Of a stretch of 15,145 nucleotides of DNA, positions 1 through 4,296 are shown in pieces (position 1 is the first letter of the stretch; each line of letters opens with the position of its first letter). The position numbers were made by a program, and so were the translations under genes. This DNA is from an uncultured Erysipelotrichaceae bacterium (GTDB taxonomy: Bacteria > Bacillota_I > Bacilli_A > RFN20 > CAG-826). Location of the stretch: assembly GCA_902799855.1 (NCBI GenBank), contig CADCCA010000019.1, positions 1 through 15,145 on the forward strand, read 5' to 3'. The notes below the pieces were generated by a model. It searched no databases. It was not told the origin of the DNA and saw only the letters and a list, made by a program, of their open reading frames with translations.

Positions 1-98
1 CACTTGCCACAAATAGCACGAAATATACGACAACTCTTAAATCTTCATCAAAAGGTTGTGTTGTCTATAGTTCATTAGGTACAGCAACTCTCAGTTAA
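1..98 (+). CDS. Possible 3' end of a protein gene (partial, enters from left edge)
   Basis: Reading the frame that starts at base 3, 31 codons run open to a TAA at 96-98, which sits 22 bases before an intrinsic terminator. The peptide is rich in Thr and Ser (it includes TTTLKSSSKGCVVYSS), as in tails of exported proteins, but no family can be recognised. A second frame is open to a TAG at 76-78, so the choice rests only on closeness to the terminator and on composition. The stretch could instead be the 3' end of an untranslated RNA. Confidence 0.3.
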   Translation, partial: LATNSTKYTTTLKSSSKGCVVYSSLGTATLS

Positions 99-120
99 TT
101 GAAATAGACAAACAAGCAGG

Positions 121-146
121 AAAGGTTACTTCGGTAGCCTTTTTTG
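121..146 (+). terminator. Intrinsic terminator of the transcript entering from the left
   Basis: AAAGGTTAC (121-129) pairs with GTAGCCTTT (134-142) around a TTCG tetraloop, giving nine pairs with one G-U, and a run of T follows to 145. It ends whatever is transcribed rightward from outside the window. Confidence 0.8.
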
Positions 147-363
147 TTTCAAATAATATAAATAATACTATAAAAGAAAGAGAGCGAGCGCGCCTCCATA
201 TAGGCACATTTAGGCGTACTCACGTGTATATAAATAAAAATAATGAAAATATTGACAAAAAAACTTTATTTTTTCGTATAAAAAACAATTAAATAAAAGA
301 ATATTAAAAAATTAAATAACTTTGTTATTTATAAAAATATTTAAAAAATTTTTAAAAAAAGTG
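147..363. other. AT-rich intergenic spacer, no gene seen
   Basis: This stretch carries no credible ORF. It is mostly A and T apart from a short GC-rich patch at 184-217 where CGCCT (191-195) can pair with AGGCG (212-216). A TTGACA lies at 252-257, but the best -10 candidates (275-282) give 17 to 19 bases of spacing and are poor. A perfect AT hairpin, AAATAAC (314-320) with GTTATTT (324-330), is present. The A- and T-tracts at 331-360 directly upstream of the RNA promoter could act as an UP element; this is inference. Confidence 0.5.
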
Positions 364-397
364 TTGCAATAAAAATTAAATAAGCGCATACTAGAAT
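364..397 (+). promoter_or_regulatory. Promoter of the large structured RNA
   Basis: TTGCAA (364-369) and CATACT (387-392) are separated by exactly 17 bases, a good sigma-A type match preceded by A/T tracts. The expected start, six to eight bases after the -10, is about 398-400. That is the first base or two of the closing stem of the RNA, an agreement that supports both calls. Confidence 0.65.
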
Positions 398-464
398 AAC
401 CCACCCGGGAAACCGAGTGAGTGAGACACTAAGAATTGATAGATTCTTAGTATCTCAAGACCAG

Positions 465-712
465 GTAAGACAGTCAGCGTAGGAAGCTAAGTTGATAACG
501 CGTCTTCTAGGATCAAAGAAAAAGCCTAGATTAATGATTGCACTGGCAGGTTGAAGCAATTCAACCAAGGCGAATCCTCCCTGTTCCAGTGGTTGCTGAA
601 TTAGAGTTTGACAGCGTAAATCCACCGCCCGACACGATCGAAGAGGATGATGAAGGCTAATAACCCATCAACTCCCCACATTCAGGCTAAAGCAACTCAA
701 AACCTGAAATAA
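465..712 (+). repeat. RNA module 1 of 3
   Basis: Ordered elements: stem A GCGT/ACGC (477-480/498-501) with GTTGATA in its 3' loop (491-497); stem B TCTAGG/CCTAGA (506-511/525-530) with GGATCAAAG beginning at 510; AATGATTGCA (533-542); outer stem CACTGG/CCAGTG (541-546/586-591) holding a 7-bp GCAA-capped hairpin (549-566); stem C TGCTG/CAGCG (594-598/612-616) with loop motif TTAGAGTTTGA; TAAA, then GCCCGACA and CGAAGAGG (627-646); stem D TGATG/CATCA (648-652/666-670); stem E TTCAGG/CCTGAA (681-686/703-708) with loop ending AACTCAAAA. ATCCTC (574-579) could also pair with GAGGAT (643-648), which would form a pseudoknot. Confidence 0.75.
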
Positions 713-746
713 GTTAACTGGTCAGTAATGGCACAGATAGCAAATG

Positions 747-1075
747 GGCGAAAACTTAGCCTTAAAAGTAAGACGATCACCACTAAAACGACGTTGATAG
801 TAAGGCTCTGGGATTAAAGCTCCCAGTCAATGATCGCAAAAGGCTGGAAATCCTTCGGGAAATCCAAACGGCAAACCTCACTGTTTCAGAAGCTGCTGAG
901 TTAGAGTATGACAGCATAAGACTTCCGCCGGACACAAAGACGAAGAGGGAAAAACACAATCCAGTTATGCAAAACATAACGGAAAAGCCTAAATCACATT
1001 ATTCAACTCAAAGTGTGATGATAACGGAAGAACCCAGAATGGAAATTCCGCGAAGAAACGGCCTAAAGAACTTAA
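747..1075 (+). repeat. RNA module 2 of 3
   Basis: It has the same element order as module 1, about 300 bases later: stem A AGCCTTA/TAAGGCT (758-764/801-807) with GTTGATA at 793-799; stem B CTGGGA/TCCCAG (808-813/821-826) carrying GGATTAAAG (811-819); AATGATCGCA (830-839); a short TTCG-capped hairpin (851-860); stem C TGCTG/CAGCA (894-898/912-916) with loop motif TTAGAGTATGA; TAAG, then GCCGGACA and CGAAGAGG (927-948); stem D GTTATG/CATAAC (964-969/975-980); stem E ATCACA/TGTGAT (993-998/1014-1019) with loop containing CAACTCAAA (1004-1012). Its tail (1020-1075) has extra sequence not matched in module 1. Confidence 0.75.
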
Positions 1076-1085
1076 GACTAGATAA

Positions 1086-1380
1086 GTCAACCAGCTCCTC
1101 TAAGCTGATACGGGAGCATCTAAGGATTAAAGAGCCGTAGTTAACTGGTTGCACTAGCAAATGCCATTAGAAATAGTGGTAATCGGTACGACCCCACCTG
1201 GCTAGCAATAGCCACCGGCATCTGCGTTCAAGCTTGGCAGAGTAAACCCGGCACCGGACATGACGAAGAGGGTAACAGTCCTAAAGTAAACAACTTAGGA
1301 AAGCTGGCCATCAATGCGCTAATCAGTTCAAAACGCATTGTAAGAAAGAAGCATCACCAGCGAATGCAGCTTAACTTGGG
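1086..1380 (+). repeat. RNA module 3 of 3
   Basis: This is the most diverged copy: stem A GCTCC/GGAGC (1094-1098/1113-1117) with GCTGATA at 1104-1110; GGATTAAAG (1124-1132) in a weaker stem B; CAACCA (1088-1093) able to pair with TGGTTG (1146-1151); hairpin CCATTA-GAAA-TAGTGG (1164-1179); hairpin GGCTA-GCAA-TAGCC (1200-1213); stem C TCTGC/GCAGA (1221-1225/1237-1241); GTAAA, then ACCGGACA and CGAAGAGGG (1253-1272); stem D TCCTAA/TTAGGA (1279-1284/1295-1300); stem E CAATGCG/CGCATTG (1312-1318/1334-1340) with loop ending GTTCAAAA. Hairpin ATAAGG/CCTTAT follows near 1386-1403, before the closing stem. Confidence 0.7.
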
Positions 1381-1423
1381 TATCGATAAGGTTTAAGCCT
1401 TATAATTCGGGTACCACGGTTAC

Positions 1424-1457
1424 AAAAAAGGAAGCGGAATTGTCCGCTTCTTTTTTT
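1424..1457 (+). terminator. Intrinsic terminator of the large RNA
   Basis: GAAGCGGA (1431-1438) and TCCGCTTC (1443-1450) form eight perfect pairs around ATTG, followed by seven T. The A-run at 1424-1429 would give a U-tract on the other strand, so it may stop transcription both ways. It begins one base after the RNA's closing stem. Confidence 0.92.
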
Positions 1458-1485
1458 GTCCTCAAACAGATCAAATTAAGTTGAT

Positions 1486-1507
1486 AATGTTAAATATAAT
1501 AGACATT
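1486..1507 (+). promoter_or_regulatory. Promoter with overlapping inverted repeat for the XRE operon
   Basis: A perfect -10, TATAAT (1495-1500), lies 33 bases upstream of the chosen ATG. No good -35 is present at normal spacing. AATGT (1486-1490) and ACATT (1503-1507) form an inverted repeat that brackets the -10, the place where an autorepressor of the XRE type would bind. The operator role is inferred. Confidence 0.5.
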
Positions 1508-1533
1508 AAATCTGTTTTTTGTATGATATAGAT

Positions 1534-1983
1534 ATGGAAAGCAAGTTTGAAATTGGTAGAAAAATAAAAAATAAAAGACTAGAACTTAATTTAAGAATGG
1601 ATGATGTAGCTAAAAGAGTAGGCATTACTAGATCTACTTTGTGGTCTGTTGAAAATGGTAGTGGAAATTATACAATAGACACTCTTCTTAAGTTGTTGAA
1701 TATTTTAGATATGTCTATGGGCATTGATTCACAAAATTCAGGAACTAGGAAAAGGGCCACTAGAAAAAATAGTGCCTTAGATAAAAAAATAAACAGATTC
1801 ATAGTCATGTGCGTAGAACAATATGCTTCTAGCGTTAACAAAGGTAGTGGAGCTATTTATTGTGAGCTAGTTAAATCTGGAATTATTGATGAATTAAAAG
1901 ATGATTATGAAGATATGCACGGCATGTCCACATCTTCGATAAATGAATATATCAGCAAAAGATTATCAGGAGGTGCGGCATGA
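1534..1983 (+). CDS. XRE-type HTH / DUF3791 fusion protein, antitoxin-like
   Basis: The product is 149 residues from the ATG at 1534. An in-frame TTG at 1519 would add five residues, but the ATG better fits the usual XRE start. Residues 6-62 form a Cro/C1-type helix-turn-helix (EIGRKIKNKRLE, then VAKRVGITRSTLWSVENG). Residues 85-143 resemble DUF3791 (INRFIVMCVEQYA, then DDYEDMH and INEYIS), a small domain that I recall occurring beside DUF3990 genes. The stop codon overlaps the start of the next frame as ATGA, typical of translational coupling. That next frame is broken (see 1980-2024). The likely role is an antitoxin-like autorepressor of its operon. No strong ribosome site is visible. The HTH is clear, the DUF3791 call is good, and the antitoxin role is inferred. 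Confidence 0.82.
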   Translation: MESKFEIGRKIKNKRLELNLRMDDVAKRVGITRSTLWSVENGSGNYTIDTLLKLLNILDMSMGIDSQNSGTRKRATRKNSALDKKINRFIVMCVEQYASSVNKGSGAIYCELVKSGIIDELKDDYEDMHGMSTSSINEYISKRLSGGAA

Positions 1984-2024
1984 TTCTGTATCATGGTTCA
2001 GAAGTGGAAGTTAAAATCCAATAA
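1980..2024 (+). pseudogene. Relic of a DUF3990 (ADP-ribosyltransferase-like) gene, 14 codons
   Basis: The frame starts at the ATG inside the ATGA overlap and reads MILYHGSEVEVKIQ before TAA. DUF3990 proteins typically begin with this kind of sequence (MILYHGS, then a short V-rich segment) and continue for well over 100 residues. The HG[ST] strand matches the first NAD-binding motif of ADP-ribosyltransferase folds. Everything after it is gone, and the next gene begins 34 bases later. A perfect tandem 9-mer, AATTATCAA at 2023-2031 and 2032-2040, sits at the break. Another frame (2023-2049) reads NYQNYQEL before TGA and might be the old C-terminus, but that is a guess. The peptide could still be translated, but it cannot be an active enzyme. 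Confidence 0.6.
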
Positions 2025-2058
2025 TTATCAAAATTATCAAGAGTTATGAGGCCAAATA

Positions 2059-2286
2059 ATGGAGCACGTGCTTGCTAAAACAATTCTTATATCACAAACC
2101 ATTGAACTTATCGCAAAGAAATATAAGTTGAGCATAGAAGAGGCTAGGAATCAATTTTATCAATCAGAAGTTGTGGAAATGTTAGATGATGATGAAACCG
2201 GTCTTTATGGTGAATCTGCTTTATATCTGCTATCACTTTTTGAAAAGCATAACAAATACGTGCAACAAAAAACGACCACCCGATAA
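2059..2286 (+). CDS. Small third protein of the XRE/DUF3791/DUF3990 locus
   Basis: It encodes 75 residues, mostly helical, with no membrane segment. Seen: two predicted helices (ILISQTIELIAKKYKLS, then IEEARNQFYQSEVVEMLD) followed by DDETGLYGESALYLLSLFE. From memory, short proteins with this Asp/Glu-rich ETGLYG-type ending accompany DUF3990 genes; I cannot verify this here. GAGG at 2048-2051, eight bases before the ATG, is a fair ribosome site. The last residues (KTTTR) are encoded inside the terminator hairpin, so the gene end and transcript end are merged. With the middle gene reduced to a relic, its present function is unknown. Confidence 0.75.
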   Translation: MEHVLAKTILISQTIELIAKKYKLSIEEARNQFYQSEVVEMLDDDETGLYGESALYLLSLFEKHNKYVQQKTTTR

Positions 2287-2306
2287 CAACGAGTGGTCGT
2301 TATTTC
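2271..2306. terminator. Bidirectional terminator between convergent genes, overlapping a stop codon
   Basis: AACGACCAC (2271-2279) pairs with GTGGTCGTT (2293-2301), nine pairs with a 13-base loop. Rightward it is followed by T-rich sequence (2300-2308). Leftward it is followed by a U-run, from the A-run at 2267-2272. The hairpin contains the last five codons and stop of the gene ending at 2286 and lies 18 bases beyond the stop of the leftward gene. Confidence 0.8.
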
Positions 2307-2318
2307 TTGATAAGAGCA

Positions 2319-2540
2319 TTATGCTCTAGCAATTCTGAAGCGATTGTAGTAATCATAGACGTAAGCAACATCATGTTTGTTCCCATCAATGAAATATTCT
2401 TCATTGACTTTAAGATTAACTAGATAGTGTTCATCGTAGTAACGGAAGATGTAATCAATTGCTTCATCTCTAGACTTGAATACACGTCTGAATTTGATGT
2501 ATTCACCTTCTACTACAGCTTCTAAAGTGTACTTATTCAT
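2319..2540 (-). CDS. Small hypothetical protein, Tyr-rich
   Basis: It encodes 73 residues that I do not recognise. The sequence looks like a compact alpha/beta domain: a beta hairpin (YTLEAVVEGEYIKFRRVF), a helix beginning SRDEAIDYIFRYYDEHY, then strands and a Tyr-rich end (VAYVYDYYNRF). There are no membrane segments or Cys. The ATG at 2540 is preceded by AAGAGG at about ten bases, a good ribosome site. It has its own promoter at 2612-2639 and is monocistronic. The leader can fold to mask the ribosome site (separate entry). Codon use resembles the neighbouring chromosomal genes, so it is a real gene, but its function is unknown. Confidence 0.75.
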   Translation of the reverse strand: MNKYTLEAVVEGEYIKFRRVFKSRDEAIDYIFRYYDEHYLVNLKVNEEYFIDGNKHDVAYVYDYYNRFRIARA

Positions 2541-2605
2541 TTCAGAATACCTCTTTTCTATAGCCTTTTAACGTCATGCTTGGGACGAGGTATTCCTCTA
2601 TGAAG
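2541..2605 (-). promoter_or_regulatory. 5' leader with ribosome-site-masking stem and 11-codon upstream ORF
   Basis: In the leftward mRNA, GAATACCTC (2595 down to 2587) is exactly complementary to GAGGTATTC (2553 down to 2545), which contains the ribosome site of the gene starting at 2540. The same upstream bases can instead form a local hairpin, GAGG-AATA-CCTC (2598 to 2587), so the two folds are exclusive. Between the arms starts a short ORF, MTLKGYRKEVF (2577 to 2542), whose TGA lies one base before the main ATG. A ribosome on it would open the masking stem. The regulatory role is inferred. Confidence 0.45.
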
Positions 2606-2611
2606 ATTACT

Positions 2612-2639
2612 ATATTAGTCTTTTTTAAATATTAGTCAA
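2612..2639 (-). promoter_or_regulatory. Promoter of the small hypothetical gene
   Basis: On the minus strand, TTGACT (2639-2634) and TAATAT (2617-2612) are 16 bases apart. The predicted start is near 2605, giving a leader of about 65 bases. Confidence 0.7.
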
Positions 2640-2665
2640 TACTTTTAATAAATAATTTTGATTAT

Positions 2666-2703
2666 TTGTTAATTTAATTAGTAATGTTGTTATAATAGTA
2701 AGG
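2666..2703 (+). promoter_or_regulatory. Extended -10 promoter of the FAD oxidoreductase gene
   Basis: TATAAT (2691-2696) is preceded by TGT (2688-2690), an extended -10. A TTGTTA (2666-2671) at 19-base spacing is a weak -35. The expected start is near 2703, with a leader of about 28 bases. The leader has no strong ribosome site, only TTAGG around 2710. Confidence 0.6.
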
Positions 2704-2730
2704 AACGAATTAGGTTTTATTAAAAGTTTT

Positions 2731-4296
2731 ATGAAGAAAAAAGTCGTAATTATTGGTGCAGGTCCTGCTGGTCTTAGCACTGCCTATGAATTATCCAAAA
2801 GTGATGAATTTGATATTACTGTTTTAGAATTAGAAAAATTCGTTGGTGGTATTTCTAGAACCGCAGAATATAACGGTAATCGTATGGATGTTGGTGGTCA
2901 CCGTTTCTTCACTAAAGTCGATAGAGTGAGTGACTTATGGCATGAAATCATGCCTTTACAAGGTGAACCAAGCTTAGATGACATCTTATTAAATAGAAAA
3001 ATCGAATTAACTGAAGGCGGTCCTGATCCAGAAAAAGAAGACCGCGTGATGCTAAAAAGAAATAGAATCTCCCGTATTTACTTTATTAAAAAGTTCTTTG
3101 ATTACCCAATTTCTATGAAAGCTAGAACTTTCATCAATATGGGCTTTTGGAGAACAATGAAATCCGGATTCGGTTATATCGGTAGTTGCATTCATAAAAG
3201 AAAAGAAAAATCATTAGAAGACTTCTATATCAATAGATTTGGTAAACCTTTATATCAATTATTCTTTGAAAGTTATACCGAAAAGTTATGGGGTGTCCAT
3301 CCAAGCAAATTAAGCGCGGATTGGGGCGCACAACGCGTCAAAGGCTTATCTTTATTTAAAGCGTTTGTCTCTGCCATCACCAAACCATTTAAAAAGAAGA
3401 GCAAAAAGGTTGAAACATCATTAATTAGCCAATTTGAGTACCCAAAATACGGTCCAGGGCAATTATATACACTTCTCGCCGAATCTCTTGTTAAAAAGGG
3501 TGTAAACATAGTTTATGAGGCTGAAGTTAACAAATTAGTGGTGGGAGAAAATAACCAAATCACTAAAGTGGTATGTAAAAACGGTCAAGAATACGATGCT
3601 GATTACTTTGTCTCCTCTATGCCAATTAAAGATCTCTTCCTAGCGATAGGAGAAGATAAGGTTAGTAAAGAAGCCTATGATACCGCGGTTAATTTACCAT
3701 ATCGTGACTTTATTACCGTCGGTTTACTCTTAGATAAATTAAAAATCAAGAATAAGACTAAAATCCCAACATTAAATAATATCGTTCCAGATACTTGGAT
3801 TTATGTTCAAGAAAGAGATGTTACTATGGGACGTATGCAATTATTTAATAACTGGTCCCCATATATGGTTAAAGATCCAGAACATACTGTCTGGATGGGT
3901 TTAGAATATTTCTGCTCTGAAGGTGACCAAATGTGGGAATCAAGTGATGAAGACTTCATCAATATGGCCATTGAAGAAATGATTAAGATGGGCATTATTG
4001 AATCTAAAGAAAATGTCTTAGATTCCACTAGATTAAGAGTAAAGAAAGCCTATCCTGCCTATTTTGGTAGTTATGATAACTTCCATTTAGTAAGAGAAGA
4101 GTTAGACAAGATTCCTAACTTATACTGCGTTGGTAGAAACGGTCAACACCGCTACAACAATATGGATCACTCCATGTTAACCGGTCTATTAGCCGCGGAC
4201 TATATTAAAGAAAACCGCACAGAAAAAGACGCTCTTTGGGAAGTGAATACCGAAAAGGAATATCACGAAACTAAAGAAGAAAAGAAAGAAAACTAA
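2731..4296 (+). CDS. NAD(P)/FAD-dependent oxidoreductase, UDP-galactopyranose-mutase-like (PRK07208 type)
   Basis: It encodes 521 residues, full length for this family of flavoproteins related to protoporphyrinogen oxidase, amine oxidases and UDP-galactopyranose mutase. Seen: an N-terminal Rossmann FAD motif (VVIIGAGPAG, residues 5-14) ending at the acidic residue in VLELEKFVGG; GGISRT and GNRMDVGGHRFF (about 39-60), which contact flavin in relatives; KLWGVHPSKLSADWGAQR and GLSLFKAF in the middle; NNWSPY, WMGLEYFC; and a C-terminal FAD site in CVGRNGQHRYNNMDHSM. The last 20 residues are charged and probably disordered. The substrate is unknown. In related gene sets such enzymes act on nucleotide- or lipid-linked sugars. 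Here it converges with a GT-C-type glycosyltransferase, which fits envelope glycan work. Its stop overlaps that gene's stop by four bases. Confidence 0.88.
   Translation: MKKKVVIIGAGPAGLSTAYELSKSDEFDITVLELEKFVGGISRTAEYNGNRMDVGGHRFFTKVDRVSDLWHEIMPLQGEPSLDDILLNRKIELTEGGPDPEKEDRVMLKRNRISRIYFIKKFFDYPISMKARTFINMGFWRTMKSGFGYIGSCIHKRKEKSLEDFYINRFGKPLYQLFFESYTEKLWGVHPSKLSADWGAQRVKGLSLFKAFVSAITKPFKKKSKKVETSLISQFEYPKYGPGQLYTLLAESLVKKGVNIVYEAEVNKLVVGENNQITKVVCKNGQEYDADYFVSSMPIKDLFLAIGEDKVSKEAYDTAVNLPYRDFITVGLLLDKLKIKNKTKIPTLNNIVPDTWIYVQERDVTMGRMQLFNNWSPYMVKDPEHTVWMGLEYFCSEGDQMWESSDEDFINMAIEEMIKMGIIESKENVLDSTRLRVKKAYPAYFGSYDNFHLVREELDKIPNLYCVGRNGQHRYNNMDHSMLTGLLAADYIKENRTEKDALWEVNTEKEYHETKEEKKEN

Larger units (their letters stand above)
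398..1457 (+). ncRNA. Large (~1,060 nt) three-module structured noncoding RNA, class not recognised
   Basis: No frame is open for a useful length, and base content shifts sharply from the flanking AT-rich DNA to a GC-richer, A- and G-rich strand, as in structured RNA. TAACC-C-ACCCG (397-407) pairs with CGGGT-ACCAC-GGTTA (1408-1422) as two 5-bp helices closing the whole molecule, and a terminator follows. The first internal hairpin is long: ACTAAGAAT (428-436) with ATTCTTAGT (443-451), extended by TGAGA (422-426) with TCTCA (453-457). After it, an ordered series of stems and loop motifs occurs three times (see the module entries). GNRA loops are present at 556-559 (GCAA), 1170-1173 (GAAA) and 1205-1208 (GCAA), which suggests tertiary packing. 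GACCAG (459-464) can pair with CTGGTC (718-723), enclosing module 1. Function is unknown. Size and ornateness recall ROOL, GOLLD and OLE RNAs, but I see no specific match. It is not a group I or II intron, tmRNA, RNase P RNA or rRNA by any signature I could find. Confidence 0.85.

Noticed and set aside
241..282. TTGACA at 252 as the main promoter for the RNA
   Set aside because: The -10 candidates are poor or wrongly spaced, and the start would lie over 100 bases before the first structured element. The 364-392 promoter fits far better.
604..698. Kissing of stem C loop (GAGTT) with stem E loop (AACTC) in module 1
   Set aside because: The equivalent positions do not pair in module 3 and are shifted in module 2, so there is no consistent support.
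783..977. Minus-strand ORF of 64 codons inside the RNA region
   Set aside because: Its translation is low in charge and patternless, it has no ribosome site, and it runs antisense through paired elements of the RNA module. The open frame is by chance.
1271..1290. Resemblance of GTAACAGTCCTAAAGTA to the conserved 23S rRNA segment near the I-CeuI site
   Set aside because: The match is short and inexact, the flanks do not continue it, and the bases form module 3 stem D.
1381..1457. T-box-like end (GGGTACC-ACGG followed by a terminator)
   Set aside because: The T-box core TGGNACCGCG is not matched, there is no competing antiterminator, the pairing is better explained by the closing stem with 397-407, and no amino-acid gene follows.
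361..1457. Group I or group II intron
   Set aside because: No group II domain V, no GUGYG start joined to a proper end, no group I P7/P9 core, no interrupted gene on either side, and its own promoter and terminator are present.
147..1457. Search for tRNA genes, prophage genes or attachment sites near the large RNA, as seen with ROOL and GOLLD
   Set aside because: No cloverleaf with a TTC loop, no integrase, and no long direct repeats were found in this window.
3273..4028. Minus-strand ORFs within the FAD oxidoreductase gene, and other short ORFs at 4963, 7529, 11410, 11966, 12042 and 14077
   Set aside because: They overlap well-supported genes with recognised motifs and have no family features.
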